Positions 9,863-19,166 of a stretch of DNA of 64,000 bases are shown piece after piece. Below the pieces are notes generated by a model. The model was given only the letters and a program-made list of their open reading frames with translations. It was not told the DNA's origin and ran no database searches. The position numbers were made by a program, and so were the translations under genes. The stretch's first letter is position 1, and each line of letters starts with the position of its first letter. The DNA is from Saprospirales bacterium (lineage in GTDB: Bacteria; Bacteroidota; Bacteroidia; Chitinophagales; Saprospiraceae): the NCBI GenBank assembly GCA_007695035.1, contig REEO01000068.1:1-64000 (forward strand), read 5' to 3'.

Positions 9863-12148
9863 TCACTTTTGAACCACGAGTTTCAGATTGATCGATTGGC
9901 CACCCGAATCCCGGATACTAATAAAGTAAATGCCCGAATCGAGATTCTTTGTACTGAAGGTTTGAATCGGGCTTGCCTGTGTATGGCGCTCCACTTTTTT
10001 GCCGGTAAGATCGTAAACGCTGATTACTGCTTTGGAAAAACCGGACTCTGGGAAACTGAGGGTGTAAAAATCTCCGGCTGGATTTGGGAACAGTTCCGGG
10101 CTGAAAGCGGCCTGGTAAAACTCCTCCACACTTACCGGTTCTTTGGCCGGCAGGTCAGTGGAAAAAATTTCTAATCCCCCGCGTTGGTTTGCTACAACTA
10201 CTTCCAAAAGTCCATTCCCGTTCAAATCCTCTAAAACTGCCTGCGAAAAAGACCCTACATTGATCTCTCCAAAAAACTCTGTTTCAGCGTCCTGTACATG
10301 ACCGGGAGCGGGATTGACATCACGGTACATTTTCAGCTTTCCATCCAGTCCTCCAACTAGCATAATCAGCCCTTCGTCGGATTCGTAGAAAGAGGGGGCG
10401 CTAAAACCGCGAAATTGATTTCCCGGCACCGTCAAGACACCTGCGAGACAGGGATTGTTGGGGGCTTCGAATTCATCGGAGGCAAACTCCGGGTTTCCGG
10501 GTGTACCGATGTTTTGGAAGTAATTCACATTGCCACAGCGCATATTATCGACATTGTTGGCATTCTGTTCTCCGACAATTAAATCCGGAAGTCCGTCGCC
10601 ATTGAGATCTGCCACGGTGGGGCGGGCAAATTGTCCCACATCGATATCCATCCAGGGGTACTCCCATGTATTCACTTGTATGGGTTCTCCCGGACCATTT
10701 ACATTTTCACCAAAAAACAGTCTTCCGCGGTTGTCACCCACTATAACATCTTTGGCGCCATTGCCGGTCATGTCGTAAAAGACAGGGGCAAAAGCCCGGG
10801 CACTGGAGGTAAATTGATTCATGCCGAACAGGTCTGTATCTTCAAGCTGGAACTCAGGCTCTTCAGCTGTGCCGACATTTCTGTACCAATACAGCGAAGC
10901 ATCTCTTTCCTGCGGACTGACATACAGGCCCATGGTTCCCACTACAAGGTCCAATAGACCATCACCATCCACATCGACCACGGCCACGTGAGAGCGTGAC
11001 CCCACATCGATCATATCGCCCACGAGAAAATCTTTTTGCTGTAGCTCAAAAACATATTCATCTCCAGTACCCACATTTTGATAAAACCAGGCCACTTCTT
11101 TGGTTTCTCCAAAACCCTCTGCCCCATTGGGAGAAACAATAAGGTCATTGCGCCCATCGCCGGTTACATCTACAATAAAGGGAGCAACAAAGGAGGGCAA
11201 ATCCACCGGAACATCGTAGGGAGGATAATTGATTTCCACATCCACCATAAAGGCGTTGGTCTTGGTTCCCCCGTTGCGCAGGAAGGCGATCTCATCAGTA
11301 GCCAGGTCGCCTATTAGCGCATCGTAGAGTCCGTTGCCCTGTTCGTCAAAAAGTGCAATGGTAGATCCGGCGTGGCGGGGTTCCGCTGAGCCTTCAAAAT
11401 TCCAGGAGGCGCAGCTATTGGGATCGTCACTCAAAAAAATCTCTCCGGAAAAATCCTCCTCAAAAAATTTTCCCCAGCAGTGGTCTTCGAGTCTGAAAAT
11501 AAATTCGTGGGGCTCGCGGCCCTCTTCCACGGTTCTATTTCTATAGTATTGAACCGTTCCACCTGCCGGACTGAAAACTACGACATCCAAATCGCCATCA
11601 CCATCAACGTCTATAATATCAGGAATGTCAATACTCAACACATTGATGTTGGCCAATCCACTGCCGTCTCTGAAAGCGAGGACATTTAAGAAAGGTTGAT
11701 CCAGTTCGAGAAACTCAAAACTCAGAGAACCATCCTCCACAACTCCTGTATAAACCTGTATTCCCGGAACACCTGGAATTTGTGAATAGGTAAAGATGTC
11801 GGGAATACCATTATTGTTGTAGTCACGCAGCAGCATGAAGTTTCTCATCTCTGGAAAAATGGATGAGAGTTCGGGGTCGTAATGGTATTCCGGTTCTCCT
11901 TCCTGTCCCTTGTTGACAAAAACCAAAACTTTGGCTCCGTCCCTGTCAAAGATTACCAACTCGTTTTTCCCATCCCTGTTGATGTCTCCATTGGAAAACT
12001 GCGGATTGTTGAGTCCGCCGGCGAACGGGTTCTTCAACTCCTTTCCATCGATGGTCACCGGAAAGGTTATCTGCTCAAAAGCCTGGCCCTTCAAAGAGAA
12101 TGTAGCAAAAACAAGGGCGGCTGTAGTTAACAGTAATTTTGTCATCAT
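9863..12148 (-). CDS. FG-GAP/VCBS-type beta-propeller protein with T9SS sorting domain
   Basis: The 761-residue secreted protein starts with a signal peptide (TKLLLTTAALVFATFSLKGQ). It carries repeated Asp-rich calcium-loop motifs of the FG-GAP/VCBS type: DINRDGKNELVIFD, DYNNNGIPDIFTY, DVDGDGDLDVVVFS, DVTGDGRNDLIVS, DVDGDGLLDLVVG, DLNGDGLPDLIVG and DLNGNGLLEVVVA. Such repeats usually build a seven-bladed propeller. The last 80 residues are a type A T9SS sorting domain (LFPNPAGDFYTLSFPESG, then ISVYDLTGKKV and GIYFISI), so it is predicted to be exported and anchored at the cell surface. The ligand is unknown. It is divergent from the antiporter gene by 56 bases. Confidence 0.9.
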   Translation of the reverse strand: MMTKLLLTTAALVFATFSLKGQAFEQITFPVTIDGKELKNPFAGGLNNPQFSNGDINRDGKNELVIFDRDGAKVLVFVNKGQEGEPEYHYDPELSSIFPEMRNFMLLRDYNNNGIPDIFTYSQIPGVPGIQVYTGVVEDGSLSFEFLELDQPFLNVLAFRDGSGLANINVLSIDIPDIIDVDGDGDLDVVVFSPAGGTVQYYRNRTVEEGREPHEFIFRLEDHCWGKFFEEDFSGEIFLSDDPNSCASWNFEGSAEPRHAGSTIALFDEQGNGLYDALIGDLATDEIAFLRNGGTKTNAFMVDVEINYPPYDVPVDLPSFVAPFIVDVTGDGRNDLIVSPNGAEGFGETKEVAWFYQNVGTGDEYVFELQQKDFLVGDMIDVGSRSHVAVVDVDGDGLLDLVVGTMGLYVSPQERDASLYWYRNVGTAEEPEFQLEDTDLFGMNQFTSSARAFAPVFYDMTGNGAKDVIVGDNRGRLFFGENVNGPGEPIQVNTWEYPWMDIDVGQFARPTVADLNGDGLPDLIVGEQNANNVDNMRCGNVNYFQNIGTPGNPEFASDEFEAPNNPCLAGVLTVPGNQFRGFSAPSFYESDEGLIMLVGGLDGKLKMYRDVNPAPGHVQDAETEFFGEINVGSFSQAVLEDLNGNGLLEVVVANQRGGLEIFSTDLPAKEPVSVEEFYQAAFSPELFPNPAGDFYTLSFPESGFSKAVISVYDLTGKKVERHTQASPIQTFSTKNLDSGIYFISIRDSGGQSINLKLVVQK

Positions 12149-12204
12149 AATGCGGTATTTAAAAAAGTTCCTATCTTAACCCCTAAATAAAAGGGAGTGA
12201 TAGC

Positions 12205-14280
12205 ATGGATCAAATTTACAAAAAATGCGCAATAATTGCGCTGATCGCAATCCTAATTCCAATAGCACCACAATCACTTCATAGTGAAACGGAAAACGAG
12301 GCTGCGGAATTCCAGATTGAGGAGGAAATAACTGTCAAAACAGATCAAAACAGGAAGAATTTATTTCTGGTAAGCGATCATACGGATGAAATGCCCATTG
12401 TTTTGGAGATCAACGGGGAGCCCGACACCTTTTTAATGATCAATGGGATGGCACCGCTGAATATAGATTTAACGCGAAAGGGTGGGTTGTTTTTCTTTAT
12501 GGAGCCTGGCCATTATACCAGTCTGCAGATATACCATTTATCCCTGGATTCGGAAGGCCTGGCGCGTTTGCGAAAGATACCGCTTTGGCTGAGTTTGTTT
12601 CCCCCCTTGCTGGCTATCGGACTTGCACTGGTATTCAGGGAGGTGATCATATCCCTCTCTCTTGGAATACTATCCGGTGCTTTTATCGCATCTGGCATGT
12701 ACTTCGATTCGATATTGACCGCCTTTTTGAGGACGATGGACACCTATATTCTTGGGGCACTTAACGACCCCTACCATCTTTCTATCATACTTCTCTCCCT
12801 GTTAATTGGGAGTACCGTGGCCATTATTTCCAACAACGGAGGGATGCAGGGAGTGATCAATAAAATAGTGCCCTATGCGAAGACCCGGAGAAGCACCAAA
12901 CTCACGGGCTATTTCATGGGTTTGTTGTTGTTTTTCGACGACTATGCCAACACCCTGATTGTTGGAAGTACCATGCGCAAACTCACCGATGCTTATAAAA
13001 TATCCAGGGAAAAACTCGCCTACATTGTCGATAGTACCGCCGCTCCGATAGCTGCGGTTGCACTGATTACCACCTGGGTTGGCGCCGAGTTGAGTTACAT
13101 ACAATCGGGAATTATCCACATAGATATCGAATTGGGGCAGTCCGTTTACGCGATTTTTCTGGCATCCCTGAAGTATTCCTTTTACCCCTTTATGACCCTT
13201 TTGTTTGTCTTTATGATACTGTGGACAGGGAGAGATTACGGGCCCATGTTCAAGGCTGAGAAAAAGGCACTTGCAGCAGAGGATAAAAGCGATGCCGATG
13301 AGGAAGACCAGAAGCTGGAGGAGGATGAACTCGAGGCCAAGAAAGGCATTCCACACCGCTGGTACAATGCGGTTGTCCCCATCCTAACGCTAATTTTAAC
13401 CGCTGTGATCGGTCTGTACTACACCGGTTTGCAGGGGCTTCATGCTGACATGGTGGGAGATGGAGTAATAGACAGTCTTTTTTCGCGAGAAGCAGCCTGG
13501 GAAGCGGCCGCCATTACTTTGGGGGAGGAAGCCGGCTTTTTACAAAAACTGGGTCTGGTGATAGGATACTCGGATCCATTTGCGTCCTTGCTTTGGGCCT
13601 CCGCCCTTGCAGTAACTGTGGCACTTTTGATGACCTTTTATCAAAACCTGATGGGTGTTTTTGAAGGCATGGAGTCATTTGGCAGGGGAATGAAGAGCAT
13701 GCTTCCTGCGGTGATTATACTCGCGCTAGCGTGGGGTTTGGCTTTGATAACTCAGGATTTGGGAACAGCGGATTATCTGGCAGGCTTGCTGCAGGGTAAC
13801 ATAAGCCCTTATTTGATACCGCCATTGGTGTTTTTGATTGCCGCTTTTACGGCCTTCAGTACAGGTTCTTCCTGGAGTACCATGGCCATTTTGTATCCAA
13901 TTGCCATACCTGCCACTTACGCTGTCTGCACAGCAGCGGGCATAGACACAGAGCTCACTGTTGAAATAATGCTGAATGTGATATCTGTCGTACTCGCTGC
14001 ATCCGTTCTCGGAGACCACTGTTCACCGCTATCAGATACGACTATTTTGAGTTCATTGGCTTCCGGTTGCGATCACATCGAACATGTGAGGACGCAGTTG
14101 CCCTATGCACTTAGCGTGGGAATTTTTGCTCTGGCAGCCTCCTTTTTATCGACCTTCCTGGGAGGGGGTTGGATGGTTTCACTTATTCTCTTCGCGGTTG
14201 GTGGGATTGTATTTTGGATGGTGATCAACCGGATTGGTGCCCGTGCAGAATTAGATCCAAAATTGCAGGCTGAGAAATAA
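12205..14280 (+). CDS. NhaC-type Na+/H+ antiporter with N-terminal extracytoplasmic extension
   Basis: The 691-residue membrane protein belongs to the NhaC family of sodium/proton exchangers. Family-like segments include GLLLFFDDYANTLIVGSTMR (about 235-254), the motif STAAPIAAVALITTWVGAE and, late, FSTGSSWSTMAILYPIAIP and LGDHCSPLSDTTILSS. Unlike the 450-500-residue classical NhaC, it has an N-terminal hydrophobic segment (8-27) followed by about 100 polar residues (30-125) before the first transporter helix. It also has an acidic loop near 350-380 (DADEEDQKLEEDELE). Ion specificity cannot be read from the sequence. The gene stands alone on the plus strand and ends at a strong terminator. Confidence 0.88.
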   Translation: MDQIYKKCAIIALIAILIPIAPQSLHSETENEAAEFQIEEEITVKTDQNRKNLFLVSDHTDEMPIVLEINGEPDTFLMINGMAPLNIDLTRKGGLFFFMEPGHYTSLQIYHLSLDSEGLARLRKIPLWLSLFPPLLAIGLALVFREVIISLSLGILSGAFIASGMYFDSILTAFLRTMDTYILGALNDPYHLSIILLSLLIGSTVAIISNNGGMQGVINKIVPYAKTRRSTKLTGYFMGLLLFFDDYANTLIVGSTMRKLTDAYKISREKLAYIVDSTAAPIAAVALITTWVGAELSYIQSGIIHIDIELGQSVYAIFLASLKYSFYPFMTLLFVFMILWTGRDYGPMFKAEKKALAAEDKSDADEEDQKLEEDELEAKKGIPHRWYNAVVPILTLILTAVIGLYYTGLQGLHADMVGDGVIDSLFSREAAWEAAAITLGEEAGFLQKLGLVIGYSDPFASLLWASALAVTVALLMTFYQNLMGVFEGMESFGRGMKSMLPAVIILALAWGLALITQDLGTADYLAGLLQGNISPYLIPPLVFLIAAFTAFSTGSSWSTMAILYPIAIPATYAVCTAAGIDTELTVEIMLNVISVVLAASVLGDHCSPLSDTTILSSLASGCDHIEHVRTQLPYALSVGIFALAASFLSTFLGGGWMVSLILFAVGGIVFWMVINRIGARAELDPKLQAEK

Positions 14281-14325
14281 AACGGGCCTGGTTTGAATCA
14301 AATCAGTAGTGGTGTCCTACATTAA

Positions 14326-14355
14326 AAAAGTCCGGACACTTTTGCCCGGACTTTT
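14326..14355. terminator. Bidirectional intrinsic terminator between the antiporter gene and ftsZ
   Basis: AAAAGTCCGG (14326-14335) pairs perfectly with CCGGACTTTT (14346-14355) around a 10-base loop. Runs of A and T flank the GC-rich core on both sides, so it can stop transcription from the antiporter gene (plus) and from ftsZ (minus). It is the only clear hairpin in the 14281-14414 gap. Confidence 0.85.
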
Positions 14356-14414
14356 GATAACCAATAAACCAATCTCATGAAAAAATAAATGAGAATATAA
14401 AAAGACGTAAATCT

Positions 14415-15842
14415 TTAATCGACATTGTCGTGGAGGTAACTGTTCCTCCTCTTTGACAAGGGGTCGTCTTCATCGTCTGTGATACTCATTCGGGATAGTT
14501 CAGAATCTCCTGAATTTTTCAATTCTTCCAACTTAATTTTCCTTCTCAGGTAAGCGGGTTCACTTTCCATTTCATTAATGACCTCTTTGGTCAATTCACC
14601 CGGTGTACTCTCTATATTTTCCTTTCTTCTTCGCTCCACTTCTTCTTTTGTGGCAGCCAGTATTTTCTCCTGCTCAGGATCTTTTACTTCCCCTTGTTCA
14701 TTCGATTCATTTTCAATGTCAAATTCCACCTCATTTGCTGTTTTGGTCTCGTCCCTGAGAATGATGGTACTTGTCTCAATTTTACTTTCTTCTGGCGCAT
14801 CGTCTTCCTGGCGAACACCCATTGTGGATGTCATCCGTGTCGTCTTTTGTTGTGAACTCTCACGCTTTCCGGATTTGGAATTATCTTCAAAACCTGTGGC
14901 AATAAGGGTAACAGACACCTTTTCTCCCAGCGATTTATCCACGCAATTTCCCCAGATGAGGTTGGATTCCTCGCCGGCTTCTTCCTGGATGTATTCAGTG
15001 ATTTCAAAAATCTCATCCATGGTTATTTCTTTTTCACCGGAGGTGACATTGAGCAGTATTTGCTCTGCCCCCCGGATGTCACTGTCTTCCAAAAGCGGGC
15101 TATTCAGGGCGAGATCGATGGCTTTTCTGGCCCGGTTTTCACCCTCTGCCACAGCGGCACCCATGATGGCTACCCCACTGTTGCGCATGACCGTATTCAC
15201 ATCTTCAAAATCGACATTCACCAGACCCGGCACGGTGATAATTTCTGCAATGCCCTTGGCGGCCGTGGTAAGTATATCATCTGCATTGGCAAACGCCCTT
15301 GATAGCTCGAGGTTCCCGTAGATTTCGCGCAATTTGTTGTTAGAGATCACAATGAGTGCATCCACATTGTCCTTGAGGTTATCGATTCCTTTAGCGGCAT
15401 GAGAGCATCGAATCCGGCCCTCGAATTTAAAGGGTATGGTGACAATTCCCACGGTGAGAATACCGAGTTCCTGCGCTGCTTTGGCGATTACCGGAGCGGC
15501 ACCGGTGCCCGTACCACCACCCATTCCTGCTGTAATAAAGAGCATTTTAGTATTGTGCATGAGGAATGATTTGACCTCGTCAATAGATTCCATGCATGCC
15601 TGTTCACCCACTTGAGGCTTTGAGCCTGCACCTCTCCCCTCGGTCAGTCCGGGACCCAGTTGGATTTTCACCGGGACTTTGCTGATTTCCATGGCCTGGG
15701 CATCCGTATTGCAAATGGCGAAATCTACACCTACGATACCCTGGTTGTACATTTGGTTTACGGCATTGCTGCCACCGCCTCCCACACCAATAACTTTGAT
15801 GATGGAGCGCTCTTCTTTAGGAAAGTCAAAATTGAGTGACAT
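14415..15842 (-). CDS. ftsZ: Cell division GTPase FtsZ
   Basis: The 475-residue tubulin homologue polymerises into the Z-ring. It has the N-terminal glycine motif [10 protein letters not shown] (19-28), the tubulin signature [11 protein letters not shown] (about 108-118) and the T7-loop region [11 protein letters not shown]. After the GTPase core (about 320 residues) comes a long acidic linker. The conserved tail motif PAYLRRK (about 429-435), likely the contact for FtsA, sits 47 residues before the end rather than at the very C-terminus. It is the last gene of the dcw cluster, 55 bases after ftsA, and is followed by the terminator at 14326-14355. Confidence 0.97.
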   Translation of the reverse strand: MSLNFDFPKEERSIIKVIGVGGGGSNAVNQMYNQGIVGVDFAICNTDAQAMEISKVPVKIQLGPGLTEGRGAGSKPQVGEQACMESIDEVKSFLMHNTKMLFITAGMGGGTGTGAAPVIAKAAQELGILTVGIVTIPFKFEGRIRCSHAAKGIDNLKDNVDALIVISNNKLREIYGNLELSRAFANADDILTTAAKGIAEIITVPGLVNVDFEDVNTVMRNSGVAIMGAAVAEGENRARKAIDLALNSPLLEDSDIRGAEQILLNVTSGEKEITMDEIFEITEYIQEEAGEESNLIWGNCVDKSLGEKVSVTLIATGFEDNSKSGKRESSQQKTTRMTSTMGVRQEDDAPEESKIETSTIILRDETKTANEVEFDIENESNEQGEVKDPEQEKILAATKEEVERRRKENIESTPGELTKEVINEMESEPAYLRRKIKLEELKNSGDSELSRMSITDDEDDPLSKRRNSYLHDNVD

Positions 15843-15897
15843 ATCTGATTGTATTTTTGTCGTAAAGAAATTTCAATTGTTGTACTGAATTATACTC

Positions 15898-17253
15898 TTA
15901 CAGGTCTCTGTCTGCTGTGGGCGCAAAAATTTCATTGGCTTTATCCAGAAATTTATCGAAAAAACCTCCTTTTCGCTTAGAATCCTCTTTATGCTTGTCT
16001 TTTGAATTTCCGGTCCCTTCACTGCTTGTTTCCGGCTTTTGTTCCTCGAATGGAGCAGGCGGTAATTTTTCATTCTTTTCAATGGAGTGTATGAGCAGTC
16101 CCACTGCGGTTGAGTAAATGGGGTTTGCCACCATTTTGGGATATCCGTGAGCCAGTTTTTCAATGGGAAGTCCTATTCTTGTGGAAAGTCCCAGGTGAAA
16201 ACTGGTCAATTCTTTGAGGTGCTTGAGATTGGCGCCTCCTCCGGTCAGCACAACACCGGCGATCAATCTGTTGTGGTAGCCGGATTGATTGAGTTCGTAA
16301 TAAACCAAATCAAATATCTCCTCCATTCTGGCTTGAATAATCTTGGAGATATTCCTCTGAGACAATTCCTTGGCCTCTCTTCCCTTGATTCCCGGAATAG
16401 TGATAATCTGGTCGCCATTGGTTTGTTCGGCAAGTGCGGAGCCAAATTTGGTCTTGAGCTTTTCGGCCTGATCGTTCATAACCACACATCCCTCTTTTAT
16501 GTCGCGAGTAATTGCACTTCCGCCAAATGGTATCACACCTGTGTGACGGATGACATTTTCATGAATTACGGTGAGGTCAGTGGTTCCACCTCCGATATCC
16601 ACGACTGCCACTCCGGCTTCCATTTCATCTTCACTGAGTACGGCTTTTCCGGACGCTATGGGTTCGAGCACAATTTCTGAGACGCGCAAACCCGCTTTTT
16701 CCACACAGCGCTTGATGTTGTTGTAAGCCGTGTGCTGGCCGGTGACGATGTGGAAGTTGGCCTCCAATCTCACACCTGACATACCCTTGGGGGCAAGGAT
16801 ACCCGGTTCATTATCCACTGTGTAATCCTGGGGAATAACGTGAATGATCTTTTCACCCGGACTCAGCACGATTTTGTGCATGTCTTTCTCGAGCTTTTTG
16901 ATATCATCCTCTCCGATTTCAATATCGCTATTTTCCCGGGTCAGTACACCACTGTGCTGAATACTCCTGATATGCTGACCGGCAATTCCCACCACAACTT
17001 CCTCGGCCCTGGCTTTACTTTTGCGCTCCACCTGAGCAATGGCTTTTCTAATGGCATTGACAGTTTTGTCGATATTGGAAACCATACCCCTGAGCACACC
17101 GGTAGATTCAACCGTGCTTACGGCCAGGATTTCAACCCTGTCGTATTCATCCATTCGACCCGCGAGGGCCACCACTTTGGTAGTGCCAATATCCAGGGCA
17201 AAAACCACATCTTTTTTGTATTGCTTCGAACTTTTCATATCAGATTTTTTCAT
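15898..17253 (-). CDS. ftsA: Cell division protein FtsA
   Basis: The 451-residue actin-like ATPase tethers FtsZ to the membrane. The phosphate-1 motif ALDIGTTKVVALAG is near residues 19-32, phosphate-2 AVVDIGGGTTDLTVI near 205-220, and the adenosine motif GVVLTGGGANLKHL near 335. The C-terminus (KRKGGFFDKFLDKANEIFAP) is a predicted amphipathic membrane-targeting helix, as expected. It lies 16 bases after ftsQ and precedes ftsZ, the usual order. Confidence 0.97.
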   Translation of the reverse strand: MKKSDMKSSKQYKKDVVFALDIGTTKVVALAGRMDEYDRVEILAVSTVESTGVLRGMVSNIDKTVNAIRKAIAQVERKSKARAEEVVVGIAGQHIRSIQHSGVLTRENSDIEIGEDDIKKLEKDMHKIVLSPGEKIIHVIPQDYTVDNEPGILAPKGMSGVRLEANFHIVTGQHTAYNNIKRCVEKAGLRVSEIVLEPIASGKAVLSEDEMEAGVAVVDIGGGTTDLTVIHENVIRHTGVIPFGGSAITRDIKEGCVVMNDQAEKLKTKFGSALAEQTNGDQIITIPGIKGREAKELSQRNISKIIQARMEEIFDLVYYELNQSGYHNRLIAGVVLTGGGANLKHLKELTSFHLGLSTRIGLPIEKLAHGYPKMVANPIYSTAVGLLIHSIEKNEKLPPAPFEEQKPETSSEGTGNSKDKHKEDSKRKGGFFDKFLDKANEIFAPTADRDL

Positions 17254-17269
17254 TCGTCCAAAAAATTAA

Positions 17270-18067
17270 TCAAGGGCTGGAGGTCTCAGCTCTCCGAGCC
17301 ACTATCTGGCCTTCGTATTTTAAGCTTATATTTTCGTAAACATTCCATCCAACCTGGGCGATTACCTGCTCGTAAAAAGCTTCCAGGTTTTCAAGTTTCT
17401 CTTCTATATTATCCATTTGGCCGAGTTCTATTTTTTCTTTGCCCAGCGATGGTATCATCTTATAATCTCCGAGTGCCGTGACCATTATCTGGTCGATAAG
17501 AACCGAGAGAAAGTCACTCCTACCCAATTGGCTACTAAGCCGTCCCAATTCTTCCAATCTCGCAAGATCGTCTTCATTTTCGGTCGCATCCGAGGGGACT
17601 CTTCCCCTTACAACCGGCAGCCGGAGTGCAGCCTGGTCCGCCATTGGCATAATTGCTCCACTCTCATCGATAAAATAAGATTTGCCGCGACTGGGTAAAA
17701 CCCGCGCTACCGGGTATCGGGGTTCACAGTGTACGCGCACCCTGCCCGATTTGCCAACATAAACCACTGCACTTTCAATGTAAGGGTGATCTGTCAGCAT
17801 ATCTGCAATAATCCGCACCGGAAAGTCACTCACAGAGTAATTATGCACAGAGTCCGTCAGGTGGCTGTGAATAAAATCAGCCAGTATTTTCTCGCTAAGG
17901 AGGTGCATTTTTTCCTTTGTGGTTTCAATCTTGATCTCCAGGCCATTGAGCTGAAGGTCTTTTTGAAAATGAACAGCGGAGACCAGCAGCCAGCCGAGGC
18001 AAACCCAGGCGAGCAGGGCGGCAAAACCGACTCCAATTCTCCTTATGGCGCTGTAATTAAATTTCAT
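17270..18067 (-). CDS. ftsQ: Cell division protein FtsQ/DivIB
   Basis: The 265-residue protein has one N-terminal membrane helix (about 10-31, GVGFAALLAWVCLGWLLVSA) and then an extracytoplasmic part. The POTRA-like segment covers about residues 65-115 (SVSDFPVRIIADMLTDHPYI and the following strand). FtsQ links FtsL and the septal synthase to the divisome. Its start overlaps the end of murG by 11 bases, so murC, which normally lies between murG and ftsQ in Bacteroidota, is absent. Sequence conservation in this family is low; the call leans on topology and position. Confidence 0.87.
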   Translation of the reverse strand: MKFNYSAIRRIGVGFAALLAWVCLGWLLVSAVHFQKDLQLNGLEIKIETTKEKMHLLSEKILADFIHSHLTDSVHNYSVSDFPVRIIADMLTDHPYIESAVVYVGKSGRVRVHCEPRYPVARVLPSRGKSYFIDESGAIMPMADQAALRLPVVRGRVPSDATENEDDLARLEELGRLSSQLGRSDFLSVLIDQIMVTALGDYKMIPSLGKEKIELGQMDNIEEKLENLEAFYEQVIAQVGWNVYENISLKYEGQIVARRAETSSP

Positions 18068-19166
18068 TGTCTTCCTTTTTTTTGATCATTTTCAACAATT
18101 CCTCAGCAATTCTCCGTGCTGAATCCGGTTTACCCTCGCGGGCAATATTTTTTGAGAGGACTTTGAGTTTTTGCTCGTCGTCCAGTAATTTCAAAACTTT
18201 GGGCATCAGACTCCCTGTTTCCTGCTCATCTCGAACCATTTCGGCGGCCTGTTTAGATTCCAGGTAAGCCGCATTGGCTGTTTGATGGTCTTCTGCAACA
18301 TTTGGAGAGGGAACCAGAACCGCAGGTTTTCCAACCAATGCAAGCTCTGAAATAGTCAGCGCGCCGGCTCTGCAGACGACCAAATCTGCGAGAGCGTAGG
18401 CGAGTTCCATTTTGTCTATAAACTGCATTGCCCGAACATTGGGCAGTTTAGCAGTTTCAGACTCAAGGAACCCGGCCCCGGTTTTACCGGTTTGCCAGAT
18501 CACGAGCAAATCTTCTCTCTGAGCCAGCAAATCGGTTGCCTCTTTCATCGCCAGGTTTAAGGTTCTGGCTCCCAGGCTTCCTCCAAATACAAGGAGCGTT
18601 TTCTTATAATGACCCCAATCGAAAAAGCGCTTAGCTTCTTCCTTACTATCTGATATTGACCTTATATCCTTTCTCACGGGGTTACCGGTTAGAATCAGTT
18701 TTTCGGGAGCGAAGTGTTTCTCCATTCCCTCGTAGGCCACAAAAATCTTCTTTGCCCTGCCGGCCAACAATTTGTTTGTCATGCCGGGGTGGTTATTCTG
18801 CTCCATAATGGCCGTTGGGATATTCATCCACTGGGCCATTTTGAGAGAGGGGGCGCTGGCGTAACCACCGGAGCCCACAACCACATCGGGGCGGAATTCC
18901 TTCAGAAGTTTTCTGACCTTCCAAAAACTGCTTATCAAATCCAGGGGAACGAGGAGGTTTTTAAATGTCAATCTCCTTTGAATTCCCCTTATTGGCAAAC
19001 CCACAATTGGGTAACCCGCTTTCGGGATTTTTTCCATTTCCATTTTTCCCAGTGCTCCGACAAATCTGATCTCCACATCGGGGACCAGGGATTTTAGCTC
19101 GTCGGCCACTGCAATGGCGGGGAAAATGTGCCCGCCCGTGCCACCGCCACTAATCAGTATTTTCAT
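18057..19166 (-). CDS. murG: UDP-N-acetylglucosamine transferase MurG
   Basis: MurG adds GlcNAc to lipid I to give lipid II on the inner membrane face. I chose the ATG at 19166 (MKILISGGGTGGHIFPAIAV, 369 residues). A longer frame to 19229 would lengthen the overlap with ftsW and lacks family-like residues. The glycine-rich donor motif GGGTGGH is at residues 7-13. The second domain has VFGGSLGARTLN, the sugar-nucleotide region VVCRAGALTISELALVGKPA, and VPSPNVAEDHQTANA. The start overlaps the ftsW stop by 17 bases. Confidence 0.96.
   Translation of the reverse strand: MKILISGGGTGGHIFPAIAVADELKSLVPDVEIRFVGALGKMEMEKIPKAGYPIVGLPIRGIQRRLTFKNLLVPLDLISSFWKVRKLLKEFRPDVVVGSGGYASAPSLKMAQWMNIPTAIMEQNNHPGMTNKLLAGRAKKIFVAYEGMEKHFAPEKLILTGNPVRKDIRSISDSKEEAKRFFDWGHYKKTLLVFGGSLGARTLNLAMKEATDLLAQREDLLVIWQTGKTGAGFLESETAKLPNVRAMQFIDKMELAYALADLVVCRAGALTISELALVGKPAVLVPSPNVAEDHQTANAAYLESKQAAEMVRDEQETGSLMPKVLKLLDDEQKLKVLSKNIAREGKPDSARRIAEELLKMIKKKEDNEI

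Noticed and set aside
14578-15321. 247-codon plus-strand frame opposite ftsZ
   Set aside because: It lies wholly within the coding frame of ftsZ on the other strand and its Ser-rich translation has no family features; it is a shadow frame.
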